Assembly (NCBI GenBank): GCA_945643635.1
Contig: CALZFC010000293.1
Coordinates: 431,001-495,000, forward strand
Reading direction: 5' to 3'
DNA length: 64,000 nucleotides
From: Allodiplogaster sudhausi
Lineage: Eukaryota > Nematoda > Chromadorea > Rhabditida > Diplogasteridae
The notes beneath the pieces were generated by a model. That model did no database searches and was not told where the DNA came from. It was given only the letters and a program-made list of their open reading frames with translations. This document shows, in pieces, positions 32,239 through 43,058 of the stretch (positions are counted from its first letter, which is position 1; every line of letters begins with the position of its first letter). The translations under genes and the position numbers were made by a program.

Positions 32239-35225
32239 CTATTCGGCCATAATGGCCTCCAACTTGCGGTAGATGAGCCCTGCATCTCTTGACATGGGCT
32301 CCGGAATGCCGAGCAGATTCGCAAGAAGGGACAGCTCTTGTTTCACTTCGTGTGGGTACTCGAGGTCGAACAACCAGAAGCAAGCGAGGTAGGAGAGAAG
32401 CGCATGGGCAAGGTCTCCAGAAACCTGCAGCAAGCGTATTATAAAGCAGGTAAAAAATAAATAAAAAAGCTATGAGTATAAGAATTTTTTTTAATTTGTT
32501 AAAATTACATTTTTTTAATTTGTTAAAATTACATTTCAACTTTTTTTTTTTAACAAAACATGACTGACGGTTACATCGACTCCCTCAAGAGCGATGATGA
32601 ACTTGGCAGAGACATCACCGTATGCGACTATCACCGGCTGCCGGATGCCCTCATTCTTGAGTTGATCAAGAGCCGACGACGCAGAATGATGTGCCTAAGC
32701 AGCATAGTTTACACTCCTCTCGCTGTATCGTCTCTCTTTCTCGCTCCTTTTCACTCACAAGATAAGAAAAAGGCAACAGGAAACTAATGTCACTTAACTT
32801 ATAAGCAATAGGTAGATATTGATTGGGAGTTTGAATTGTAATAAATAACGGACCAGGAAGCGATTGTAGACGAACTTGACACGAGATGGCTTCTTCTTTT
32901 TGTCTGTATGCTCGAACAGTGCCAGCATGTTGAGTAAGAACTCGAATGTAGCGAAATCTGAGGCATACAATTATTCTCTTTTTAACAGTTCGATGAATAG
33001 TTTGGAAATACAATTGAACCTGGGTTACAAAGATAAATACTTAGTACACATGGATGCATTTTTTTCGATAACTCAAAACTTTATAAGGTTGAAAATACCG
33101 AACCATTTGTTCCAGGCGGGAAGGCGTTCGCTTCAACAAGAGATCTTCTCTTCGCTTCGGATATTACGCGCAGGGCACGCTGAGACATTGCCGGCGCAAT
33201 CTTCTCTTGCAATCTCCGTGGAAAGTCTCCCGCGGAAGCGCACTTTGACGCGATGAAGTCATCGACAATCTGCAAGCAAATTCAAAAGTATATTTGTCTA
33301 ATGTGAATTCCAAAAATTTTGTTCTAAACTCAAGCCATAGAGCAAGAAATAACTCATGTAAGTATAGACAAATTATTTAAATGTAAAACAAAATCCGATA
33401 AATAAAAAATCACATACGTAACGGGACTGCGCGTAGAAGGAGTAACGTGTCGTTGTTGCTCGCGGAGGCTTGTTCTGGCAAAAGCGTATACGACAGTTTC
33501 TAAAAAAAATTATATATCGCCATTTGTGAGAGAGCTGCTACTAGTAGTAGAATTTTACATTTTAATCTAAAGACTCTCTTATATATGACAAAATGAAATA
33601 TCTGTATAACTTTAAAGACTCGAGAGACAAAAACCTCTTCTGCTTAAGGAGTTCGAGGTGCTCGACAGAGCCGTGTATCAAGTTGTTAATTCGCTTAAAC
33701 AAAAGGTTTTGTAATGCCTTTAATTTTCAAAATATAACAGTATCTTGTAGAGCTTTAACTGACATTTAAATGATCGTCAGTTTCTCTCTCCTCCTCGTTA
33801 TCCGAAGAAGCAAGCCACTCTCGGCTGCCTGCTTTCTTCTTGTACTCTCTGATGGGCTGTGATAGCAAGCTTCTTTTTCCAAGAAGAGATCTGACCCGCC
33901 TAACGCGGCATTCGACAAGTCCCTTGTGGCTATCGATGAAGGCATCCTGAAATGCTTTCTGTAGTTACATCAGAGAAAATTCAGGTAACTAGCAATGCGT
34001 TATCGAGTCTTTCAAATTTCATAATGATCTTCATTCAGTTAAAAACTGTTGTGTAGAAAAAAAGGTTGCTAACTATAGAACAGTTGGGGTATCCTGCGAA
34101 TAGATGCGTAACGAAGCTCCGCGTCTCTTTCGGGGATGGTTTTTCTCTGCTAAAAAAGTGCGGTAAAATATCAGTTGTTCAAGAGTTGAAAACTAGCGTG
34201 TCAGCGTATGTCAGCAGAAAGTCGGCGATCCTTCTCGTAAGCAGGCAGCGGCCAACCCTGTCGTCCGAAATGTCATACGACGGGTCATCTTGTAGCCTCT
34301 TGAGGAATGGAGCTCCTTGCTTGCCAACCAATAACTTCTCAAAGCTGCATTTCAAAAGGCGCTGGTTCAGACGATGGTAGAAGGGGTCTTAAACGCATAC
34401 GTTTACTTGTTAAAAGGAAAATTAATTAGAAATCTGCTTGCGCCGAGTTTTGCTTGCATACTAAAGGATACAACAGACAAAAGTGCAGTTTACTAAACAG
34501 AAATTTAAAGGCCTGCCTGTGTACATCGTCCGATCTGGAACTGCCGAGGGAGTTCTGACCAACGGTGACTCCGAGCGAACTTGAGGTGTCGAGGGATGAG
34601 AAATCGCTAAGTAAATTAAATGAATTACTATCGTAGAGCTTACAATCTGAGTATGATTTACCTCCAAGCTCTTCAAGATCGCGATCTTTGTCGACTTCTC
34701 TCTCACAAGGGTTAGCATCTTCAACATCAACTGAAAATTCATGAATCTAAGATATGACCATTCATTTTAGTATAACCTTGCTCCGCTCGAGTATCATCAG
34801 GAAAAACTGGGTTTTTCTCCCACGAGAGCGCAGTCGGATTGGTTGGCGAAAGGGACTCATTTTTTACCAGGAATGTGGAAGAAATCGAGAGGGATAGCTC
34901 CTGGCTGTTCATCGTAGTCGAAGTTGCCGGACTCTGAGAAGATCCACGTAAAAATATACTCATTTAGAGAGATAGGCAATCGGTAAACCTCGAGTAAGCT
35001 TCCTGTTGCTATGTAATGTGCGTGTGGCGCCGCAACAACTTGAGAGGGGTGAACGTCTATCATACGCTGAGGAGTGTTGAGCTGCAGCCTGACATTTGTC
35101 AGAGGGGAGCCAGTCCGTGTACTCACATATTGCTTGACTTGTGCAATGGTCTCGAAGTAGCAGTCCTCTTCGCCCAAACACTCGGGCTCAGGAGCACCCG
35201 CTTCCAACAGAATGGTTAGACGCAT
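32239..35225 (-). CDS. Companion protein gene of the 9.5-kb transposon
   Basis: The first exon starts at 35225 (MRLTILLEAGAPEPECLGEE) and looks like an N-terminal ubiquitin- or PB1-like fold by its alternating hydrophobic pattern (weak). Further exons read GNFDYDEQPGAIPLDFFHIP (34935-34869), DVEDANPCEREVDKDRDLEE (about 34730-34670) and DFSSLDTSSSLGVTVG (about 34600). Later pieces include KLLVGKQGAPFLKRLQDD (34380-34185), IASKCASAGDFPRRLQEKI (33275-33081) and IRQPVIVAYGDVSAKFIIAL (about 32690-32560). The last exon, 32423-32239, reads LAHALLSYLACFWLFDLEYP and ends in TAG. Similar proteins, with a conserved (N/D)-(I/L)-EYP near the end, accompany this type of transposon in several animals, as far as I recall. 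Function unknown. Confidence 0.5.
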
Positions 35226-35344
35226 TGGGTCTAACGCTAAAGATCACACTAACTAGGAAATAAATCATGCAAATGATCACATATTCGTGAGCCGTCGTAA
35301 ATAACGGGATAAATTGAAATATTGATCTTCAGATCAAAGTATTT

Positions 35345-35350
35345 GTTTAT
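35345..35350 (-). terminator. Polyadenylation signal of the transposase gene
   Basis: AATAAA on the minus strand lies 26 bases after the transposase stop codon and about 120 bases before the start of the companion gene. Confidence 0.6.
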
Positions 35351-35376
35351 TGCTAAGAGAAAATAACGAAAATATT

Positions 35377-38300
35377 CTAGCAGTGGCAGAGGGCGTGTCT
35401 TGGCATGAAAGCGGTCTCATTTCCCTCGGGGTAGCCGTCAAGAGGCAGTGGATCAAAAAGTTCCTTGAAAAAGACAGTTGTGATCGCTCCAGATGCGGTG
35501 AAGAAGCAACATTGTCTGCTGTCATCAAATCGAGCGGGATGTCCGATCTTTGCAACGATCTTCCATGTTTGTTCCGTGAATGCGAAGCAATCGATCTGGG
35601 CAGGAACAAAGCTGCTACTCTTGTTCAGCAAAACGATGTCTCCCGACTTGTAGAGTGTCCCGTGATGCTGGAGTAGGAGAGTGCACTTCACCCGTCGTTC
35701 CTTCAGAACTGCCCGTGCGAGCGCTGACACTTGATGTTGCTCGATTCCTTTTCCGGGAACGAATTCCGCCTCCTTCTGAAGACGTAGTGCCCAAAGAGTG
35801 CGCTGGATGTGAGTTGCGAACGTGCACGGCAGACACGTGAAGTTCCTTGTAATGTAGGACCGTCGCTTGACGTACGCATTCAGTTGCTCGAATTGCAGAG
35901 TACTCAGTTGTCCAACTGGCCCTAGAGAACGAATCGCAGCTGCATAGTGCAGCAACGCGTGCGTCTTGTAGATGGGCCTGGACGAATGGGCTGCAGCTGC
36001 GCGAGAGGGCGGAATGTCCAGAGGGACAACTCGCCAAGCAAGAGACACGTATTCCTCGGCCGTAGAACGTACCAAATCAATGTCGCCAGATGTCAACTCG
36101 AATGAGCAGAGAAGGCGACTCAACTCGGAAAAGCGCTGGAACAGAAGCCGGATCTCAGGTTCCGCAACCATTACGTCCAACGGGAAGAGAAATGGGACGA
36201 GCCGAATGAGAAATGCTGTGTCGGCTGCCTTTTGCCCGGACACAGGGTCACCTTGCGAAACATCGGCCGGGATTGGGTTGATTGTGCAGCTGCTGTCGAC
36301 TCGCCCAGTAGCAAAGGCACATAACTTATCGTTGATATCCTTGAGCGGAAGTCCATTCCGAATGATGGCCCGAATGACCACTCCTAGAAGACGGCAGCTC
36401 TCGCCCTCGTACAAGTCGTGGGCGATATCACAGTAGGCATCCTCCGACACGTGGTATCCCGTAATGCCGTTGAGTGGCGAATCCCCCATCACGCCAAAAG
36501 CAGGAGGGCCGTTCGCTTGATACCTTAAGTTATCGCTTAAATTCATCCAATCTCCGATCAACGACAAAGGAACCGACCACGCCAAAGTCCGTAATTGGCA
36601 GTCCTTCTCTAGGTGAACGGCTCCAAAGTCGCGGTAGTTGGTCAAGCAGTGACGGCAAGGGAAACCTCCGGAAAAGCACGTCTGCATCTGGCGGACTTGG
36701 TTTAGTGCCAGGTTATCACCAAGAACCGAGTGCAGCCAAGGGTAGACGACAACGCTTCGCCCTCTCCACGACACCATGATTCCGTTTTCGTAGAGTACGT
36801 TCAACTCTACCTAAGAAGTTAAACTAATTGATGATCTTTATTTACAACTTTTACGCTTTTTAAAAATTTTACTTCAAATATATTACGGCACCTTGAAGCT
36901 TTCTAGAAGAGGCTTGTAGCCATAAGCCTTGTGATCAGACCCGTACGATGTCGCGTAGAGAAACCTAAAGCATTTACTTGAAGAACTGCTTTTTTTATTT
37001 TAGCATTTTGACACTTACTTCCATTTATGTAGACACGAAGCATGCCGTCTCAGTCCGGAAAAAGTGAAGAACATCATGGTTTGAGAGTGGTTAGACGACG
37101 CCTTTCGTAGACCACTTCCAGGGCAAACGTCATCGAGGTATACCACAATCGGAAGTAGTGGTTTCTTCGTTCTGGAGGTAGCGTCACGAAACCGTTGCCC
37201 GTCCAGTGGAGACAGGAAATTCCCCCTTCCGAATGGCTCCATTTCTAACACCTGAAAAGCATACAGATTCTATATACTTCAATGTAACACAAAATAGCGA
37301 TAAACCTGTTGAAATTCCACGTTCCGAAAGGCCGCTTCTATCGAATCCTTCAGTGGGACAATGTAGAACTTGCACGGTCGATCGACACGACTCTGCTTCC
37401 CATCCAAGTCGCGTACGGGGACAGTCATCGTCCCCATTTGTCGAGGCAAAGGTTCAATGTAGTCCTGTTCTTGTCGAAGCGCAGCCTTCCTTCTGTATGA
37501 TGTAGCAACGGTGTTCAGTGTAGCCATAAACTGATCGAAATGGGAGTCGTTCATGGCTCGAACGTTCTTAGCGATACGGCGAATCAGATCCACCATTTTA
37601 TCCGTTTCCGACTCTGTTATTCCAATTCGGCTTGTGGAGGTGAGGATCTCGGCTCTAATCGTTTCGCAGAAGTTGGTCGAATCATCAGCTTCGAGCGCTT
37701 CCGAGTCGTCATTCTCATCGTCCTCCTCCTCCAGCTCAGTTGCAGATATGTCGCCGTCCAACTCCTCAACATCCTCTTGAAGAGACGAGGCATCCTTGTT
37801 GCCATTGTCATCAACATCCACATCCATTGCACCATCGCTATCGCTGCTGTCGGAATAAAGACCCCTCATCAGAGCAGGATCTGAAGAGAAGACTTGCGAT
37901 GTTCAATAGTGAGGTACTGTTATTACTTGTTTAAATTACTACTCACGTTGTTGGCTCAAGTGAACCCGCCATGCTTGAAATCGTCCGAACTCAGATGAGC
38001 AAAAGCGGCAGTGATATTGATTTTCTCCAAGGTGTGACTGTTGACAATGCCGTTTTAAGTGGGCCAATGTAGGAAGCTCCTCCTCGCAGACGTCCGCTGG
38101 ACAACGCATCGTTAAGATTCTAAACTGTAATTTGTTGTTTTCCTTTTTCATTAGATATTAACATTCAATGTTATCTTTCTATGTGCTCTTTCTTTCTATA
38201 GTTCTTGCAGCCTTGTATTCCTTTTTTCGTCTAAAACTTTCTTCCATAACTATATTGTTTTGTCTTAATAATGAATTTTTTTTCTGTATGAATATTCTTA

Positions 38301-40655
38301 AGCATATAACATGCTTAACAAATATTGGATATCGTAACGTAATTAAAAACCAACTTTGTAACAGAAAAATACAAATCACACGTTTGCATTTGTGCAATTC
38401 GTTAATTCTCAATTCGTTGTAACCAGTGGGTTGTGTTACAGTAGTTCATAGTAAACAAAAGAGTTGCCCAGAAAAAAATACTTTGTAAAAACTTTCAAAT
38501 AACACTCTTACAATGGAGCGATTCGCTTATTTTCAATCAGTTGTTACTACTGGTTGGGTTACGGTAGTTTATAGTAAACATAAAGGTGCCCAGAAAAATC
38601 CACTCAAAAAACTTACTCTTTTGAATAGGAACGCAATCGCTTATTCTCAATTACTTCAAGGAATTTACTTGCACAGACACATACAGAACAGATTGGGATA
38701 CGGTACCTTTAAGAAATTAAACTTGTCCAGAAATTTATCACTTTCCATTTAAAATAAATCATTGGTACGGATTCGCGAATTAATTCGCTCAAATTTCGTA
38801 AGGTTACGGTTCTGGGCAACTCTCCTGAAAATCAAGAACAGTTTCCCAGAAATGGGAGAAAATAAATACCTTTGAATATAATTTAAAAGTCAAAAGATAT
38901 AAGCTTACATTCTCTAAACTTAGCGTAACTTCGCTAATCAATGGCAACTACAGCTTCGATAATTGTAATTGTAAGTCACATAAAGCACTTACAAAAGCAT
39001 CTCAAGGTTTCAAGTAACTTTTCACTTGCACCAACAGTATTCCAATACTCGATAAGTTTAAGGACGAGAGTACGGTATGTTAAATATTTAAAAAAAAATA
39101 AGTTAAATCACATCCCACCTTGCTGCAAATGTCGCACCGGAACGGCTTCCGATCAGTGTGGTTGACGGCGTGTTGTTGGAGACCTGGAAAAAACTTACAT
39201 TTGGAAATATTTCAGTTCAGAATATACAATGGTAATCCTGTATAAAATGTTGAGCAAAAAAGAAGCATTAATTATTCGTCGTACCAAAATTTATTTTCTT
39301 TTTTTAAAATATACACATCGAGTTGGGTTACGGTACTTCTTAGAAAAGAAAAGAAAGAAACAAGAAAAGAACAGTTTCGCTTATTTTAAATAAGTTATAC
39401 AGAGCTGGTTTGATTACGGTTTTTTTTCTGGAAAACAAAAGAAACTTGCCCAGAAATTGAATTAACTACATAACCGATAGGGTATAAAAAGGTATTGTCG
39501 ATTTCACAGAATAATTCCTAATTTTGGGCATCATCCTGAGGGACAGATGGGCAGAAACAGCTAACAAACCTTGCTAATATTTAGGATCATCGACAGTGGC
39601 TTCTATTCCCTGATAATAACAACTACAAATTTCTAACCACGTTACCCTAGAATTGAAGACTAGACAATGTATATAAACATAACGAACCTTCGCAAGTCTG
39701 CGGCAGCTTCAGATGGCAGAAGCGCGGTCTGCGCGGAGATGCGATGTCTTCCAGCTCCGGTAGGAAGTCAGGGGAAGAGTGCGTACCGATTTTCTAAACA
39801 ACGCATTATTTATATTTAAAATCTTTTGAATTGTATTATCCTGCTTTCAAAGTTAAGAAAAATTATAAACGTGGAATAGGTAATAACAAATGAACAAGGA
39901 AAAAAAATGTTCGGAACAAACTTTTCAATGTGTGGGAAAATGAGTTTTTTGTACTCTTAAAGAACAATAAACGAACGAAACTTATTTAAAAGTCAAAGTT
40001 GTTAGACGAGTCTGAAAAGTTATCGTACCTGGACAAAAATGCAGCAGCTTAAGCGTTGAAGCTGCGCGGTGCGCGGTTGTTGGGTGGATTGGGCAAGAGA
40101 AATACTGAAAATATAAAATTGCTGAAATAAGTATACGAATTTCAACATGAAATATAAACGATAGTTAATGTACCAATAAAGAGAAAACACATTAAATATT
40201 TAAATTCGTTGGGAAGAATGGCAGCATCAATTAACAGATGTATCAACTTATGAAGAAAAGAATTAAAAGCAAACCACGCTCGGATGTCGAAAGAATTTGA
40301 TCTTGCTGCGCGCGCCGACACGCTGTCTAGTTCCAGCAATCGCAGACAAGAAGGGCTAGCCTGATAAGAAAAGAACAACGTTGCATATTCAGCATATTTA
40401 ATAATGTTAATTTTATCACTCATTCGTGAGAAAAGAATGACAAAAGTGCTGACAATAAGGGAATAAAAACTGCAATAGAAACTTGCAAGAATAAACATTA
40501 ACAAATCAGCTTTTTCATATCAATAGCGGGATGAATGAGTTAAACTTTTCAATTACTTACTATTAGAAGTTGAGTCTCCAGTTGTTGATCGAGAGCACAA
40601 AGAGCAGCTTGGCTAACTACGCGGCCCGGGGACTCTCGCTTTCTAACTGACACAA
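35377..40655 (-). CDS. Zinc-finger DDE-type transposase (KDZ/Plavaka-like)
   Basis: About ten minus-strand exons can be followed. N-terminal pieces are at about 40655-40563, 40362-40277, 40106-40029 and 39794-39686. A C2H2 finger (HTDRKPFRCDICSK) is at 39183-39118, and two more fingers (CPADVCEEELPTLAHLKRHC; YHCRFCSSEF) are at 38124-37947. An acidic region follows (37880-37306), then 37251-37019 (KKPLLPIVVYLDD), 36964-36892, and a 478-codon last exon, 36810-35377, with VLGDNLALN, CFSGGFPCRHC, GVMGDSPLNGITGYHV and DIAHDLYEGESCRLLG. The order of these motifs matches transposases of this group as I remember them. The largest exon is unbroken. The first exons rest on splice motifs only. Confidence 0.65.
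38395..38760. repeat. Imperfect tandem repeats in a transposase intron
   Basis: Units of roughly 120-125 bp share tcgcttattttcaat, gggttacggtagtt, agtaaacataaa and gcccagaaaaa. Further diverged units continue near 38790 and 39310-39470. Confidence 0.5.
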
Positions 40656-40839
40656 AAGAGCAGAATCGCTACGCTTACACGTTATAAATGTCATATCAAA
40701 AAGCGATTCAATATTACAAACATGAAATAAAAAAAGGATAAGTTTTAAGTGTTTGTTAACCCGAGATTTTCTTCCGAAAATTAAACGTTCCGTTCAAATG
40801 ATGATTCCGAATATTTTTTTAAACATGGTCGAAAGTGGT

Positions 40840-40998
40840 ACAATGTCACATTTTCTGTTCTCGCATCGCCTCGTCCCCCCTTGCCACCAAAATGTGACAT
40901 CCGTTGTCACAATTCTCTTCGGCGGCCGCTTGCGTGTCACATTTTTGGTCACAATTTTGGATGGAACATTAATTGTGCGTCACATTTTTTTCTGTGTG
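40840..40998. repeat. Right subterminal repeats of the 9.5-kb transposon
   Basis: Repeated TGTCACA and AATTGTG words end at TTTTCTGTGTG, the inverted copy of the left tip. Confidence 0.7.
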
Positions 40999-41294
40999 GT
41001 AAGTGCAAATACCCAAAATACATACCCTTCGATTTTTTTTAAAAGTTAGCTAGCTTTGTAGCAAATTTAATGGTATTTCTTGCTATGAACAGCTTACCTA
41101 CCCCGCGGAGGCTTTCCGACCTGAAATCCTCGAAAACCCATCTTTAAAAATATATTTTTGCGATTTTTGCAGCCTTAAATTTTTTCACGAAAAAGTCACC
41201 GAGATCTTTTTTAAAGAGGATTTCAAGATCTATGGATTGCAAAAAAGAGATTTCAAAAATATTTAGAAATAACTGATTTATGGGCATGTGAATT

Positions 41295-41708
41295 TTAGAA
41301 CAAAAATACAGCTAACTCGAACAGAAATTTTTTTTTCGAATTCAAAACTATACAGTTTTGTAGAGCAGGTCTGTAGGATTCTAAAAAGAACGAACTAGGA
41401 GATCGTGCGCCTGTCGTAAGTCTCTTCAGCTCAGCCTTCAGTTCGTCTCCTGCAAGACGACTCGGATGGTCAGCAAGTTTCGTCCAGAAGTCCTCCTGAG
41501 CTTGGAGTGACTTGGCATCGGATGTGGAACAGTCTTGGAAAGGGCGGTCTTGAAATAGATCCCAACGATGTCTTAGATCTCGGTCTATGCGAGAAGATTC
41601 TAGAGTGGGAGTTACACCAGTCCATGTGGTGTGCCTGAACAGCACGGACCATTCATGTTGGAAGTATGATGAAAAAACCGGAAAGATAGCTAGAAAGCAG
41701 GAAATCAA
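41295..41708 (-). CDS. Unrecognised 137-codon open frame
   Basis: The middle of this minus frame has protein-like composition (RIDRDLRHRWDLFQDRPFQD; FWTKLADHPSRLAGDELKAE), while both ends are hydrophobic and may be intron. No donor or acceptor is clear. It may be a remnant of a gene next to the transposon insertion. Confidence 0.3.
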   Translation of the reverse strand: MISCFLAIFPVFSSYFQHEWSVLFRHTTWTGVTPTLESSRIDRDLRHRWDLFQDRPFQDCSTSDAKSLQAQEDFWTKLADHPSRLAGDELKAELKRLTTGARSPSSFFLESYRPALQNCIVLNSKKKFLFELAVFLF

Positions 41709-41819
41709 AACAATCTAGGAACATAAATTTCAGAGGTAGCATTAGATATTCATAGAAAGGGCAAGTTCTCCTTCTTAAAAAAATTAGCCAGTTCGTTGGA
41801 AACAGACAAGGAACGCTTA

Positions 41820-42260
41820 GTGAATCATTTACATCTTATTTTGTCGCTTTTTCGGCAATATGTCGATTCCAACCTTCCCTTATTTTACCAAATCGGCAAC
41901 AACGCCTCCCCCTGTATTGAATCGGCAAGTAAGGAAATTTGAACCGAAATTTGACCGATCCGAAAAGACTCGTTGATCCTGTTGGATTTACTCAATTAGG
42001 TTTATTTATTTATTTTCACTATTTTAATGGCGTTATATAACATTTCTCTTCCAGACAAACATGTTGCATACAACAAGGGCCGCTCGGTTGACCGGCACTG
42101 TTATTTTCTCTTTTATTCGTAAAAAATCATACATATGTAAAATTTCCCTCCTATATCGTGTTCATCCACGACACCCTTGAGTGCTTTTCCTTCTTTCGTC
42201 TGGTGCTCTCCATCGTCGCATTGCGGAACATTGTTGCTTTTTTTTAAAGCCAAATAAAGA
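41820..42260. repeat. Dispersed repeat shared with 49.78-50.29 kb
   Basis: The phrase atcggcaa(g/a)taaggaaatttgaacc and, further on, ctattttaatggcgtta occur in the same order at about 49800-49850 and 50245-50260. Non-coding. Confidence 0.5.
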
Positions 42261-42967
42261 TTTGTAAAATGTGTTTGGTCGATCGCTTAAAAAATAGGAA
42301 AGAGGATGTGGTGGAGCCTCTTAAACGCAGGCACAAAGATAGAATTAAGGAAATGAGGAGGTGATGGCTGTGAAAGAAAGAGATTAACTGAATGAACGGC
42401 CGAGTGAGACAGAGACATGAGACAATTAGAGTGGAAAGTAGCCACAGGAGATAGAGATGAGAGAAGGGAAATGAGAAAAAAAAAGTGAAGGTGACGGAGC
42501 AGATGGTGATACGTATTTGAGGAAAATACTATCAGAATTTTCAAGAGATGACCTTTGTAGTTCAATTAACAATATATTAAAATCCGAGTTGTAAAAGACA
42601 ATGGCACATGAAGAAGGCAAAATAAGGTTTTCGTTCCGCCTAGTATTCTCAATTTCTCAATAGAACACTTCAACGCATCTCTTTTATAAGAAAGTTTGAC
42701 CGGAATGATTTGACTTTGTCATGTCAAGAGTCTATGAAAAGAATACAGTCCTCAATAGGTCGGAACACTTTTGAGAAGTACGCTGACGATAAAAGGCTTT
42801 TCACTTCTTATGTTCTTTATTTTCATACAAGATTTTAATTAATGAGATATAATTTCACTAACATGCGCCTTTCATGCAATATAAATTATTTGAAAATGCG
42901 CTCACCTTAAAAGGTCGGTTCACTGTTGCCAAGTGCTCTGACCTCGAAAGGTCGCTTCAAATCGCCG
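42261..42967. other. Spacer upstream of the ADAM gene
   Basis: I see only short open frames. Two copies of aaaggtcg(g/c)ttca (42910 and 42946) lie just upstream of the TATA box and could be promoter elements. Confidence 0.35.
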
Positions 42968-42975
42968 TATAAAAA
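42968..42975 (+). promoter_or_regulatory. TATA box of the ADAM gene
   Basis: TATAAAAA lies 91 bases before the presumed start codon at 43059, in the same style as the MSP promoters. Confidence 0.55.
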
Positions 42976-43058
42976 CCCCGGATTCGCAGCCCACAACATC
43001 TTCCGTCTTCGTCTTCAGCGTTTGCCTCCCTCTGTGACTTTTTCCAGTCCCTTTCCCA

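Larger units (their letters stand above)
31463..40998 (-). mobile_element. 9.5-kb DNA transposon with CACACAG ends and two genes
   Basis: The left end CACACAGAAAACGATGTGAC and the right end, reversed, CACACAGAAAAAAATGTGAC match at 18 of 20 positions. Subterminal regions (31463-31720 and 40840-40998) repeat the word TGTCACAATT and its complement many times, typical of transposase-binding arrays. Inside are a zinc-finger transposase gene (35377-40655) and a companion gene (32239-35225), both on the minus strand. Both open frames look intact, so the copy may be recent. A GT lies outside each end, too short to prove a target duplication. From protein motifs I place it near the KDZ/Plavaka group of CACTA-like transposons; this placement is an inference. 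Confidence 0.75.

Noticed and set aside
35580..36779. Plus-strand open frames of 86-154 codons
   Set aside because: They lie antisense to the large transposase exon and have no motif or codon support.
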